DNA from: Vibrio hangzhouensis | GTDB taxonomy: Bacteria > Pseudomonadota > Gammaproteobacteria > Enterobacterales > Vibrionaceae | Length of the DNA stretch: 64,000 nucleotides | Direction of reading: 5' to 3' | Assembly (NCBI RefSeq): GCF_900107935.1 | Contig: NZ_FNVG01000006.1 | Span: forward strand, 184,944 to 248,943 | Shown here: piece by piece, positions 43,568 to 53,432 of the stretch | How positions within the stretch are numbered: position 1 is the first letter of the stretch | Layout of the letters: every line of letters begins with the position of its first letter | The notes under the pieces: model-generated | What the model was told of the DNA's origin: nothing | The model's input: the letters and a program-made list of their open reading frames with translations, nothing else | The model's database searches: none | Program-made: the position numbers and the translations under genes

Positions 43568-45523
43568 ATGAAATTTAGATTACTCGCAACGTCGGTTTTG
43601 GCTGGATTAATAAGTGGCTGCGGCGGAGGTGGCGGAGGGGCAGACGCCAGCGGCAGTTCCGGGGGCTCTGCGGCGCTAGATGCACAAAGCGCTGCTGTTG
43701 CGGCCAACAGTCTAGAGACACTGGAACAGCCAGTAGCCATGACGAACTTCATCATCAGTGTATTACATCAACTTTCTGTTACAGACGGCGCGATCAGCGG
43801 CGACTGCCAGACCAACGCTTCAGAGGCCGGCACATTCTCTGCCCGGCTAACAGGTTCAACGCTCTCTCTTGCTCTCGACAATTGTGACATTACCGGAAAA
43901 GAACAAATTACTGGCGCAACGACCGTGATTTTTGAGCACTTAAGCAAACACGGCCAGTACCTTGAGTTCGCAGCGAACATAGCCACTGATGTGCTCGAAT
44001 ATGACCATAATGGGCAGCGATTTACCGTGAAATACGACGCGTCCATAACTCAGGCGTTAATGACTGATCACAACATCAAGCTTACCGCCCATTTAAACAA
44101 TGACGAGGCAATCACGGTCGATGGTACTCCTATCTTTTTTCACCAGAGCGAAGTTGTAAGGGAGTTAGATTACCTGACAGGCAGCTACTCTGCCTCCGCT
44201 TACGCCAATATCTCTGCGCCTCAAATTTTCGATGGTACGTTATCTCTCCGCACGTCCTCGCCACTACAAGGTACGATTTTGCAATACCCGACGGCGGGCA
44301 AATACACAATCTATGGTGCTAATGGCAGCTATGCTTCCGTGAGTCCCGGCAGCACCCGTTATTGGGCAAAAATTGAGGCCAGTGGGAGCGGAGAATCTAT
44401 TGATGTCAGTTGGTCAGATATGACATCAGGAGCAATTATTGCCTTCCCTTCCCGACGAGCGGTCTTCCCGGGAGAATTTGGCTCTGATTACCGACCCGAC
44501 GAACAGAGACTATTCGTAAATCAGTCTCCGAACCTAGACCAATCGGCTCAACACCCGCTCCAGCCAGAACAAACTGTATTGATCATTCCTGCACCGCAAC
44601 CAGAACAGTTAGCGGACTCGCATTTTTACAATCGTTACGACTACTCTACTGTGTCGCCTGATAACTATGTTGTCACCGCAGACGGGCCTTGGGTAACCGT
44701 CAAGATGCTGGAAGATCTTCCGGTTGATGCGGACTATACGCTTGAGTTTCCGAATCTGACAGGAGGGGTATTTACGTGGCTTGAATTCAACACGCATCAA
44801 ACCTTCGAAGTCTCTGTAACAGAAGATCAGATCATAGAAGACTTGTCACCGTTCACTCTCAAGCCTGTAGATGTTACTGGAGACAGCAGCAGTTACAGCG
44901 TCGCATGGTCTCAGATCGTCAAAGACCACTCGATCGAGGTAAATCAGATAAATCCGACCGAGGCCACTATTGACCCCTCAATGATGCAAACCGGAAAGAT
45001 TTACAAGTTTCAGGCACAAATCACCGACCCTTACAACAGAGTATCAACGCACGTCGTCTCTCTCATGGTTGAGGATCCGGTCAAAGGACGTTCATTTGTT
45101 TCCTACGACACCGACCAAAACTGGAGAGATCCTAATCAGCATTACATGAAAGTGATAGAGTCGAACGGATACATTACCAGTTCTGACGCCTATATTTCCA
45201 ATCTGGCTGACAGCGGTTACAACCTGCGAGAGACGTTTACATTACAGCTGACCAATATGACACACGGGTACGTGTATAAAGGCTACAACGGCTCAAACTC
45301 GGATAGTGACTTTTATTTTTCTGTTGATGGCAACACCCTCAACTACAACTGCATGAAGTCCAGTGTTTATCTGGACGTACTGGAAGATGACGTGGTTGTA
45401 GAAGGAGTAAACTCTGAAACGGGCGCCCCGAACGAATACCATAAGCTAGCAGCTGACTTTACCATTACCTGTGATTCAGGCACCCTGAATGGCAAGATTC
45501 GCTCCAACTCTCATATTGAGTAA
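43568..45523 (+). CDS. Large lipoprotein of unknown function, 651 aa
   Basis: Lipoprotein signal with lipobox ISGC (Cys19), immediately followed by a Gly-rich linker (GGGGGGADASGSSGG), the usual layout of vibrio and shewanella surface lipoproteins. The rest is beta-rich and Ser/Thr/Asp-rich with no repeats or catalytic motif I recognise; only three late cysteines. Monocistronic and convergent with the Bat operon; a GGGGAG...CTCCCC hairpin lies between them. Not recognised as any family. Confidence 0.75.
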   Translation: MKFRLLATSVLAGLISGCGGGGGGADASGSSGGSAALDAQSAAVAANSLETLEQPVAMTNFIISVLHQLSVTDGAISGDCQTNASEAGTFSARLTGSTLSLALDNCDITGKEQITGATTVIFEHLSKHGQYLEFAANIATDVLEYDHNGQRFTVKYDASITQALMTDHNIKLTAHLNNDEAITVDGTPIFFHQSEVVRELDYLTGSYSASAYANISAPQIFDGTLSLRTSSPLQGTILQYPTAGKYTIYGANGSYASVSPGSTRYWAKIEASGSGESIDVSWSDMTSGAIIAFPSRRAVFPGEFGSDYRPDEQRLFVNQSPNLDQSAQHPLQPEQTVLIIPAPQPEQLADSHFYNRYDYSTVSPDNYVVTADGPWVTVKMLEDLPVDADYTLEFPNLTGGVFTWLEFNTHQTFEVSVTEDQIIEDLSPFTLKPVDVTGDSSSYSVAWSQIVKDHSIEVNQINPTEATIDPSMMQTGKIYKFQAQITDPYNRVSTHVVSLMVEDPVKGRSFVSYDTDQNWRDPNQHYMKVIESNGYITSSDAYISNLADSGYNLRETFTLQLTNMTHGYVYKGYNGSNSDSDFYFSVDGNTLNYNCMKSSVYLDVLEDDVVVEGVNSETGAPNEYHKLAADFTITCDSGTLNGKIRSNSHIE

Positions 45524-45571
45524 CCTTGCATTGGGGAGAAGAGAACACACTACTCCCCCATCCCTGTTGGG

Positions 45572-46810
45572 TTACCCTCCATAACCTTTCTCACCGCCAG
45601 CCAGTATCCATATCTTCAGCCACGCCAATCGTGACGATGTGTTCACGCCTGTCGCATTGTGCGAGTACCGTTGCGTGGTTATGCGTCTCACCCACTCTTG
45701 GTAGCGAGGATGACAACTCCCCTCAGACAACTGGTAACAGTGGCGTCTGAGCAGTTTGCGTAACAGCAGATTTTCCAGACTGATTTGATCCAATTCCCAC
45801 AGCGCAGCCAGAAATAGCCAGACTAACGGCAACTTCTGTTCTTGTTTGGCCTTTTGATATCGCTGCCCTAAGCGGTAAAGCATCAGAGTAACAAAACACA
45901 AAGCGCCGAATCCAAAGCTCAGGCGCAACCAGTAAGTACGCAGATAACTGCCAAACGTGTGCTTAATCGACACTGTTTTGTCACTCAGCGTATGCCGCTC
46001 CATGGTCTGCGTCTCTGGATTCCATTGATAGATCTCAATACCGGGGATGACAAACTGACCCGGTTGCTCAAACACATAGGTAACCTGCTGTTTTAGTGAT
46101 GCGAAATGATCACCTCTATTAGCACTATCACGCTTCTCTGTCGTTTCTACATACCTTTGATATCCCTGGTCACTAACTGATTTAGCCAGTAACTCCGGTA
46201 TCAGCATGATGGTGTTGTCCTGCACGTCCAGACTCACCGAACGCTGCAGCGCATCTCCTACATTCATTTCATCCGAATTCGATGACACCTGTGACCAGTG
46301 TTGTGTCAGATTGACAGAGGGACTGACCAACCATAAGTTATCTGGATTCATCTGCGCCGACGGCTTATTCACCTTAATTGTGACGGGGTGCGTGACGAGG
46401 TAGCCCTCAATGTTAGCGTTATCACCTTTCACCTGCATTTGAACCGTAATACTGGGAACAATAATCTCACCGGTCGCCAGCGGATAGAGCGTCATCTCCC
46501 ACTGCTGTACCGCGTAGGTTTTTCCATGTCGACGCTGCGCAGAATTGACCGCAAAAGCACTCCGGTTCGCTATTAATGCATTGTACACATCAAAATGGTG
46601 TATTTTGGTACCCTTAGTAAACCAGGTGTCGGTAGCCACTTCGATGGTTAATGTCACCTGTTGGTGGAGTGACACTGTCTTCTCTTTGGAAACAAAAGCT
46701 TCCACCGAGACCCGCCCCTGTTGCTGTAATGACGCCATGTCATTGGCCAATGATACCTGCGGTTTGATAACCAAAAGAATAAGGAAAAGCACGAGACGGA
46801 CACGATTCAT
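45572..46810 (-). CDS. batD: BatD-like membrane-anchored protein
   Basis: A 412-aa protein with a signal peptide (residues 1-22), BatD-type immunoglobulin-like strands (VSVEAFVSKEKTVSLHQQVTLTIEV; WEMTLYPLATGEIIVPSITVQ), one membrane helix near residues 290-312 and a cytoplasmic tail. Last gene of the nine-gene operon; its ATG abuts the stop of the BatB-like gene. Bat proteins with MoxR ATPases are linked to envelope stress and to assembly or chaperoning of periplasmic enzymes. Confidence 0.85.
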   Translation of the reverse strand: MNRVRLVLFLILLVIKPQVSLANDMASLQQQGRVSVEAFVSKEKTVSLHQQVTLTIEVATDTWFTKGTKIHHFDVYNALIANRSAFAVNSAQRRHGKTYAVQQWEMTLYPLATGEIIVPSITVQMQVKGDNANIEGYLVTHPVTIKVNKPSAQMNPDNLWLVSPSVNLTQHWSQVSSNSDEMNVGDALQRSVSLDVQDNTIMLIPELLAKSVSDQGYQRYVETTEKRDSANRGDHFASLKQQVTYVFEQPGQFVIPGIEIYQWNPETQTMERHTLSDKTVSIKHTFGSYLRTYWLRLSFGFGALCFVTLMLYRLGQRYQKAKQEQKLPLVWLFLAALWELDQISLENLLLRKLLRRHCYQLSEGSCHPRYQEWVRRITTQRYSHNATGVNTSSRLAWLKIWILAGGEKGYGG

Positions 46811-48433
46811 CTACTTCGCCTCCTCGACTTGTGCAATGAGCTTCTGAGTGGCTAACCCCAGTTCCAGCTGTCGATGAAACTTATAGGCCAGAAACACACC
46901 CAGCTCGCTGTCGACACGCTTCATCCACTTATCATGAGCCGCCGAGCTTGTGAGCAATTCTTCAGCCGAAAGTTTCTCTTCTTTCACTAGGGATGGATCC
47001 AACTCTTGAGTCACGCCATCCGCGGTTTGGGGATTGTTACCCAGCTCCTGACTACTCTCCATTTCGCCACTGCTTAACTGGCCCTCGGAGAACTCATTGA
47101 TATGCTTAATAATCGCTTCCATCAACTGAAGGTTGTGCAAAGCTGTCCTATTACCTGGGTTACTTTCCAGGACCTCCCGATACAACTGACGCGCAGCGAC
47201 ATACTCACGTTGATGCGCCAGAGATGCCGCAGCACCTAACTGAGCTTCCACAGTATCCACCCTAAGGTAATACTGCTGTGCACTTTGATAGTCCCCGGCG
47301 AAATAAAATGCCGTCGCTTTCCAGTAAGGCTCTTGAAACACTTTTGCGGCCTTATCATATTGCTGCTGATTGAACAGTTGCTGACCCTGCTGGTCTTTAG
47401 TAAACCAAATATCTGCCCAACCGATAGATTCTGCGTAGGTGCCCGGACTGTAACTCAAGCCACTGACCATCACTAAAACTATGCTCCACTGCACTAACCA
47501 TCCTCGACGGAACCAAAGCAAGTACAGCAATATCAGCGGTGCCAGCAAAACATATCCCGAATCAAACCAAGGTTCATTCTCTCCCCCGGTAAATTTGGCA
47601 TGCTGCGCAATTGATGAGGCAAGCACTTCAACATCACTGTGATCGACGGTAAAGACAACCCATTCACCCGACGCGTTACGAGCCAGCGACGACAGTCTTT
47701 GCTCTTCTAACGGAAACCTGACATCTGACTGCGTTTGCCCTGCACCCCAAATCAGCAATTGATGCTCTTTCCCCGAGAAATAGCGCTCAAACTCTGCTAC
47801 TGCGCTATCACTCAAGCCATCTGTCACCAACAACACAGAACCCGGAGCACCTCCAGTCTCCAGTAAAGACTGGACTAGCGATAGTGTATATTCAGCAAAC
47901 TTACCTTCCCTTGGCATTACCCCGGGTTTTATTGCATTGAGAAGCGGTTCAAACACCGCAAGATCCATAGTTGGCGGCATGGCCAGATGAGCACTTCCCG
48001 CAAACACCACCAGCGATACTTTTCCTCGGTTTCGCAACTCAAGCAGTTGCAAGATCTTTTGTTTGGCGATAAACAGACGACTTGGAGCAACATCGGTTTG
48101 TAGCATGGAGCTTGATACATCCAACACCACCACCAGCGGTGCCGCATCTTCAGCAAAAGGCGAAGCTTGTCGATGCCAACTTGGGCCCGCAGCGATGACC
48201 GTTGCTATCACGCTAACCAGCGCCAGTCCCTTTAAGGGCAGGTTGCTGCGCCATGTTGCTTCATTCACCAAGAGTGCCTGCCTAAGGTGCTGTGGCAAAC
48301 GCCTCTTCCACGCTGTAGCCTGCTCCTCTCTTCGCCAGCGCCAGTAAATCAATGCAGACAGCGGTAACAATAACAGTAACCAATGCGGCCTTAAAAAATG
48401 AAACTGCTCGATGAATAAATCGCTGTTTATCAC
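46811..48433 (-). CDS. batB: BatB/BatC-like VWA-TPR protein
   Basis: A 540-aa inner-membrane protein: two N-terminal membrane helices, a von Willebrand A domain with MIDAS Asp105-Ser107-Ser109 (VLDVSSSM), a third helix pair near residues 295-330, then TPR repeats (QQLFNQQQYDKAAKVFQE; AAASLAHQREYVAARQLYRE) and an acidic low-complexity tail. It is a fusion of BatB and BatC functions. Overlaps the BatA-like gene by 4 bp. Confidence 0.9.
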   Translation of the reverse strand: MINSDLFIEQFHFLRPHWLLLLLPLSALIYWRWRREEQATAWKRRLPQHLRQALLVNEATWRSNLPLKGLALVSVIATVIAAGPSWHRQASPFAEDAAPLVVVLDVSSSMLQTDVAPSRLFIAKQKILQLLELRNRGKVSLVVFAGSAHLAMPPTMDLAVFEPLLNAIKPGVMPREGKFAEYTLSLVQSLLETGGAPGSVLLVTDGLSDSAVAEFERYFSGKEHQLLIWGAGQTQSDVRFPLEEQRLSSLARNASGEWVVFTVDHSDVEVLASSIAQHAKFTGGENEPWFDSGYVLLAPLILLYLLWFRRGWLVQWSIVLVMVSGLSYSPGTYAESIGWADIWFTKDQQGQQLFNQQQYDKAAKVFQEPYWKATAFYFAGDYQSAQQYYLRVDTVEAQLGAAASLAHQREYVAARQLYREVLESNPGNRTALHNLQLMEAIIKHINEFSEGQLSSGEMESSQELGNNPQTADGVTQELDPSLVKEEKLSAEELLTSSAAHDKWMKRVDSELGVFLAYKFHRQLELGLATQKLIAQVEEAK

Positions 48434-49449
48434 CCTTCACTCCTTGCATGGTTCACTCTGACTCGGGACCAGTATTCGCTTTTCAAAAATCGATAAAACA
48501 TAAATAACAAGTGATTAAGCAGCGCCATTAGCACCGGCAGATAATGCAGACTGGTTTTCGGCTGATAGGTAAAGCTTTGGTATAGTTTGGGCTCTAGCTC
48601 AGAAATGGTCTGGTAGATTTGGTTAAGGTCATCAGGCGACATCGCCAGAAACGCCTTCCCTCCGGTGAGTTTGGCCATCTGAACCATGGTTTCAAAATCA
48701 ATTGCCTGATCCCCTGATGTATTCGGGCTGCCCATCGCCACCATATACAGTCGAATCCCATACGCTTTCGCGACCTTTGCCGCATCAATAGGAGGCACAA
48801 GGCTGTTGGTATCATTACCGTCAGTCAAAACAATCACCACCTTGTCTGTCGAACTCTGGCGCGTGTTGTCTTGATAGGTTTTGATCGCCAACCCCACCGC
48901 ATCACCTAAGTGGGTACTCTCTCCGGCCATTCCCACCTCAACTTGTTTCAGCAGAGTCAGCCAGGCTTGGTGGTCCGCAGTAAAAGGAGACTGGAGATAG
49001 GCAGCATCACCAAACAAAATCAGCCCGAGTCGGTCACCGTCGCGTTGCTCACTAAAACGAGTAAGTACCGATTTCGCCGCCGCCAGTCTTGATTGAGACT
49101 CTCCTGAACGGTCAATAAAGTCTGTTTCCGACATCGAGCCCGACAGATCCACCACCAGCATCAGGTCGCGTCCACTCAATTGATGGGTTTGTGGCGCAGC
49201 TAACCACATAGGGTTGGCGGCCGCGAACACCAACATCAACCAAGTCACCAATAGTGATATTCTCTGCCATCGACTCGGTGTGAGGCTGACAGCACCATGA
49301 GTTGCTCGTAGGTTCAAAGCCGAGACCAAACGACCGAAAAATGGTACAGAAAGTGCCTCACTCTTTGTTTGATAGTCCGGGATACAGCGATAAATAAGGT
49401 AAGGCAGAGGAAGCAACAATAACAACCCTGGGTTTTCCAGTTCGAACAT
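48430..49449 (-). CDS. batA: BatA-like VWA protein
   Basis: A 339-aa membrane protein: helices at about residues 5-22 and 62-80, a VWA domain with MIDAS Asp101-Ser103-Ser105 (VVDLSGSM) and VLTDGNDTN, and a C-terminal helix. Its stop overlaps the next gene (ATGA). It forms the membrane VWA pair with the BatB-like protein. Confidence 0.9.
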   Translation of the reverse strand: MFELENPGLLLLLPLPYLIYRCIPDYQTKSEALSVPFFGRLVSALNLRATHGAVSLTPSRWQRISLLVTWLMLVFAAANPMWLAAPQTHQLSGRDLMLVVDLSGSMSETDFIDRSGESQSRLAAAKSVLTRFSEQRDGDRLGLILFGDAAYLQSPFTADHQAWLTLLKQVEVGMAGESTHLGDAVGLAIKTYQDNTRQSSTDKVVIVLTDGNDTNSLVPPIDAAKVAKAYGIRLYMVAMGSPNTSGDQAIDFETMVQMAKLTGGKAFLAMSPDDLNQIYQTISELEPKLYQSFTYQPKTSLHYLPVLMALLNHLLFMFYRFLKSEYWSRVRVNHARSEG

Positions 49450-49457
49450 CTTGCCTC

Positions 49458-49934
49458 CTAGCGATGATTTCTAATCCAGTCACACACCAGTGACTCAAGT
49501 TGCCGTAGTTCGGTTGGTGTCCAGTTGATATCACTATTGGCGGTATAGAGATTCTGCTGCCACTGATGAGCGATCGTACTCGCAAAACCCGGTTCAGGGA
49601 TTTTATTGCTCAAGAAAACCAGCCACTGCTCCCCATGCAACGATGCCACCGAGGAAAAAGGATAGCGATGACAGGCGACTTGTTTTAGTACGCTGTTCAG
49701 GGCAATCAAATAGTTACCTGCATGACTCTTTGATAACGCGCCAATCGCCTTAAGTGCAATCCTTCTGTACCTATTTGAGCGGTACCTGTGTATTGTTCTA
49801 AACAGCAGCATAGCGCTCGTCACCAACAATACAACGGCGACCATTTTCCAACCGATAGTCTCAGGAAAAAATCTAATAGCCTCAGGTGTGACAGGGTCGA
49901 TAAGATCGTTAAGCAGAATATTATTTTTTGACAT
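49458..49934 (-). CDS. DUF4381 membrane protein
   Basis: A 158-aa protein with one N-terminal membrane helix (about residues 25-43, MVAVVLLVTSAMLLF) and the DUF4381 pattern (LNSVLKQVACHRYP, GEQWLVFLSNK). ATG 49934 has GGAGG six bases upstream; the ATG at 49946 would place that site inside the gene. Common companion of MoxR-DUF58-VWA operons. It overlaps the DUF58 gene by 14 bp. Confidence 0.82.
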   Translation of the reverse strand: MSKNNILLNDLIDPVTPEAIRFFPETIGWKMVAVVLLVTSAMLLFRTIHRYRSNRYRRIALKAIGALSKSHAGNYLIALNSVLKQVACHRYPFSSVASLHGEQWLVFLSNKIPEPGFASTIAHQWQQNLYTANSDINWTPTELRQLESLVCDWIRNHR

Positions 49935-50871
49935 TTTTTCCTCCATTTAGCTGCGCTGTCAGCTGAAATAAATGCTCGCCAGAGGTATCAAGTTCAACGT
50001 AGGGAATGCCCATCGACTGCAAACTTACTTTGACGTCGCGTTGACGCCGTTGCCAACTTGAGTTGTAGTTGGCAATCTTGGCCGCAAACCCTGGTTCTAT
50101 CGCTATCTGGTACTCTCCATCACTGAAACAGAGGGTTTCATCAACCAGTAGCGACTGTTCCATTGGATCTTGAACCGCAATACACATCAGGTCGTTATGC
50201 CGCTTTAACTGAGTCAACCGCCGGATGCTCTGAGAGTCAAAGTCAGAGAAGTCACTAATCAGCACGATGAGCGCACCTTTGGGTTTCTTTAGTGACAGAC
50301 GGTACAACGCATGATCTAAGTTATACTCAGGCTCACTCGTTTTTCTGCTGTCATCCTTCTTTGCGAGATCGAGGCCTCGCTCTGCCAAAGCTCGAAATAC
50401 ATTAAGTAGTTCACCTTGAGAGCGCCGTGGTGGAAACCAATCCGATGAATTATCACCAAAAACCATAGCGCCAACACGGTCCCCCTGCCTCAAGACTTGC
50501 CAGCTGCATGCCGCCATTACGTGAGCGACAACCACCGATTTCATTGTTTCCAATGTCGAGAAAAACATATGACGACTATGATCAACACAGAACAGTACTG
50601 AACGATCTTTCTCTTCCTGGAATATCCGTAAGTGGGGCTGATTGGTTTTCATCGTCACCAACCAGTCTATGTTGCGAACATCGTCACCAGACTGATATTG
50701 CCGAAACTCTTCAAAGTCCAGTCCCCTGCCTCGATAGCCAGATAAGTGCCCGCCAGAAAGGCGGCTCACAATATGATGCGAAGAAGGCAGGGTAAACTCC
50801 CCTGAACTTTGCTTTGTCAGCATCAGATCGCTGACGGTGACAGCGATTCTGGGGTCAATACGATTTGCCAC
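49921..50871 (-). CDS. DUF58 protein
   Basis: A 316-aa cytoplasmic protein with the DUF58 core GRGLDFEEFRQYQSGDDVRNIDW, followed by VLFCVDHSRHMFF, a degenerate VWA-like MIDAS. Standard partner of MoxR ATPases. GTG start, 6 bp after moxR. Confidence 0.9.
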   Translation of the reverse strand: MANRIDPRIAVTVSDLMLTKQSSGEFTLPSSHHIVSRLSGGHLSGYRGRGLDFEEFRQYQSGDDVRNIDWLVTMKTNQPHLRIFQEEKDRSVLFCVDHSRHMFFSTLETMKSVVVAHVMAACSWQVLRQGDRVGAMVFGDNSSDWFPPRRSQGELLNVFRALAERGLDLAKKDDSRKTSEPEYNLDHALYRLSLKKPKGALIVLISDFSDFDSQSIRRLTQLKRHNDLMCIAVQDPMEQSLLVDETLCFSDGEYQIAIEPGFAAKIANYNSSWQRRQRDVKVSLQSMGIPYVELDTSGEHLFQLTAQLNGGKNVKK

Positions 50872-50877
50872 CAGTAG

Positions 50878-51888
50878 TTAACCCAACGGAACCTGGAGTA
50901 AAAGCTCATCTACGACTTTGTCCGGACTGACACCATCGGCAATAGCATCAAAGCTTAAAGTCAGACGATGCCCCAAGATGAAAGGCGCTATCGCTCTGAC
51001 ATCATCCGGAGAAACAAAGTCACGCCCAGATATATACGCATGTGCTCGGCTGCATCGATCCAGTGCGATGGATGCCCGAGGACTGACACCCACCTCAATC
51101 CAATTGGCCAGTTCACTATGTTTGTATCGTTCCGGGCACCGTGTTGCGATGACAATATCAACCAAGTAGCGATCGATAACATCTGAGACATACACATTTT
51201 TGACCGCTTCCCTTGCTTCAAGCAAAGTATCAATGGAATAACGTTCGTGCCACTGAGGGAACTTTTGGTCACGGTCTTGTGGCAGCGTTTGCTCTTCACC
51301 AGCCTTATCTTCTTCTCGGACAAGACGAATAATATCCATTTCCGCCTCAGCACTCGGGTAATCTACGGATACTTTCATAATGAATCGATCCATCTGCGCT
51401 TCTGGCAACGGATAAGTCCCCTCTTGTTCAATGGGGTTTTGCGTGGCTAGCACCATAAAAGGCTGAGGCAGTGATTTCGACTCCCCCGCAACGGTCACTG
51501 TACCTTCCGCCATTGCTTCTAGCAGAGCCGCCTGTACTTTCGCAGGGGAACGGTTGATCTCATCAGCCAGTACGATTGAGCTAAAAATCGGGCCAGGCTG
51601 AAAAGAAAGCTTTCGTTCCTCATGCTGATAGATTTGTGTTCCTGTAATGTCCGAAGGTAGCAAGTCCGGGGTAAACTGAACCCGGCTGAATGCCAGATTC
51701 AGGGCATCCGCCAATGTCTTCACCGCACGCGTCTTAGCCGTCCCCGGTAGCCCTTCCAGTAGAATATGGCCCCCGGTCAAAAGAGCGATAATCATCGATT
51801 TGGTTACATGCTGTTGACCGACAATGTTGCTGTTGATCTGATCGATGAGTTCAACAAAAGGCAAGTGCGAAACGTTATTTATAGTCAT
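50878..51888 (-). CDS. MoxR-family AAA+ ATPase
   Basis: A 336-aa AAA+ ATPase: Walker A GLPGTAKT (residues 46-53), Walker B LADEIN (107-112), the MoxR segment QNPIEQEGTYPLPEAQMDRF and a C-terminal lid. MoxR proteins act as chaperones that, with DUF58 and VWA proteins, mature or insert cofactors in partner enzymes. Here the likely client is the sulfatase system or the envelope protein encoded alongside; that is inference. Confidence 0.93.
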   Translation of the reverse strand: MTINNVSHLPFVELIDQINSNIVGQQHVTKSMIIALLTGGHILLEGLPGTAKTRAVKTLADALNLAFSRVQFTPDLLPSDITGTQIYQHEERKLSFQPGPIFSSIVLADEINRSPAKVQAALLEAMAEGTVTVAGESKSLPQPFMVLATQNPIEQEGTYPLPEAQMDRFIMKVSVDYPSAEAEMDIIRLVREEDKAGEEQTLPQDRDQKFPQWHERYSIDTLLEAREAVKNVYVSDVIDRYLVDIVIATRCPERYKHSELANWIEVGVSPRASIALDRCSRAHAYISGRDFVSPDDVRAIAPFILGHRLTLSFDAIADGVSPDKVVDELLLQVPLG

Positions 51889-51892
51889 TGTT

Positions 51893-52894
51893 TTAATTGA
51901 TGTTCTGGATGTTGGAATATTTATTCGTCAGTGAAATGATGGCCGTTTCTGGATAAAACTTGCTTAATTGAGACAAACAGGTCTTTGCCGTCTCACCGAC
52001 CGCGAGCTTCGCCTCACAAAGGGAGTACAAATATTGAGGTGTCCCTTGCTGAACATACGCAGTTTCAAACAGTGTCAATGCTTGTTTTGGCTCTGCTTCA
52101 AGGAGCATCAGTCCCAGCAAATACGCATAGTGCGCGTTTTGAGGTTCAATCTTGTAAGCTTGGCGCATGTGATCAATTGACTGACGAGTCTGCTGAGTTC
52201 GCCAGTAGCTCAATGCTAAGCTGTGATGCAGTAAGGCACTTCCTGAATGAGCGACCACTCCCTGCTCAAGAACATCCAATGCCAAGGCCTCGCGGTTGGT
52301 ATCCCTATAGAGTTCAGCCAAGGCGACCGCTACTCTTGGCTGCTCAAAGGATTGCCACTCTGACAACAGCAGTTGCTCTGACTCTTCATATTGCTGGCGC
52401 ATTCGATACAGCCAGGCTTTTTCGAGTCGTCCTTCAGATGTATCTGCTGAGGCGGCTATCTGCCTGTCAATGGCCGGGGCGAGCGCCCTGCGATAACTGT
52501 CAGGAAGCTTTGACCAGAGAGGGGCTAACGCTCTGACCGCACGGCTCTGGACTCTGGGTTCGGTATCATCAAGTAGCGGTGAAACCACATCCCACTTTGC
52601 TCTGCCTTGCCAACGCTGCGCGGCATTGATACTGGCAATCCTAAGCTCAATGTGTTGCGAACGCGAGGCTCTGCCAACCGCAATCAGTGCATTGGCTCCT
52701 GAATAATTTCCCAGCATTATCGTTGCGGCAACACGCTGATTCAAAGGCAAAGAGTGATCTTGAGACATTTCAGAAAGCTGAGCTTCTCGCATTCCTGCAG
52801 GATTTTCTATTGAATCGGAAGCAGCATGAGCCATGCCACTCATCAACATCAATAACATCATCCCGCTATGACGTAGCCAACTGGTCAACGTCAT
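51893..52894 (-). CDS. Exported HEAT/TPR-repeat protein, 333 aa
   Basis: A signal peptide (residues 1-24, ending AHA), then HEAT-like repeats (IASINAAQRWQG; QSRAVRALAPLWSKL) and TPR repeats (LLHHSLALSYWRTQQTRQSIDHMRQAYKIEPQ...), a periplasmic scaffold architecture. No catalytic residues. The gene overlaps its upstream neighbour by 4 bp. Confidence 0.75.
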   Translation of the reverse strand: MTLTSWLRHSGMMLLMLMSGMAHAASDSIENPAGMREAQLSEMSQDHSLPLNQRVAATIMLGNYSGANALIAVGRASRSQHIELRIASINAAQRWQGRAKWDVVSPLLDDTEPRVQSRAVRALAPLWSKLPDSYRRALAPAIDRQIAASADTSEGRLEKAWLYRMRQQYEESEQLLLSEWQSFEQPRVAVALAELYRDTNREALALDVLEQGVVAHSGSALLHHSLALSYWRTQQTRQSIDHMRQAYKIEPQNAHYAYLLGLMLLEAEPKQALTLFETAYVQQGTPQYLYSLCEAKLAVGETAKTCLSQLSKFYPETAIISLTNKYSNIQNIN

Positions 52895-53421
52895 GATGAC
52901 ACGTCCTCATCACGTATCTGCTGATTAATCGCTTCCGCTTTTATCATCAGAGCATGAAGGAACATAACCTGCTCAGTGTTTGGCATGTCATGAAGACTCA
53001 GCCATTCGTTGACTGCGTGCAAGGTGTCCACATAACGGGTGTCTGCGTCAGGGCCTTGTGGCAGATAAGCGAGATCGCGCAACGAGTCGACCAAGTCGGT
53101 ATAGGCCATTTCGGGCATCACCAGGGTTCTCATCTGCTGACTATAGACCTGCTCCAGGACATCATGATTCCCCTTGGCAATTTGATACTGAGTGCGTTTT
53201 TGCTGATAAGGTTCACCACACTCAGCATGTTTAGGTTGCTGTTGGCAAAAATTAAACTGTGTAGCGAAAGAGGTGTAGCGGATACTCATATTCTCGAATG
53301 CTACGTCAATCATCTTTTCGACCTGCTTGGGAGGAAACAATGCCTCTACATCCTGAGCCTGCACTTGAGAACCCAACACTGCCAACAAACTTGAGATCAT
53401 CATTCTACGAACTTGGTTCAT
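52891..53421 (-). CDS. Hypothetical exported protein, 176 aa
   Basis: Signal peptide at residues 1-22 (SQVQA), then a soluble helical domain with two cysteines (FCQQQPKHAEC). Not recognised. It is second in the operon, 12 bp after the maturase gene and overlapping the HEAT/TPR gene; the close coupling suggests it works with it in the periplasm. Confidence 0.65.
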   Translation of the reverse strand: MNQVRRMMISSLLAVLGSQVQAQDVEALFPPKQVEKMIDVAFENMSIRYTSFATQFNFCQQQPKHAECGEPYQQKRTQYQIAKGNHDVLEQVYSQQMRTLVMPEMAYTDLVDSLRDLAYLPQGPDADTRYVDTLHAVNEWLSLHDMPNTEQVMFLHALMIKAEAINQQIRDEDVSS

Positions 53422-53432
53422 GTTTCAGGCTC

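Noticed and set aside
51985..52536. 183-codon plus-strand ORF opposite the HEAT/TPR gene
   Set aside because: The minus-strand frame has a signal peptide, repeats and operon overlaps; the plus frame has none of these.
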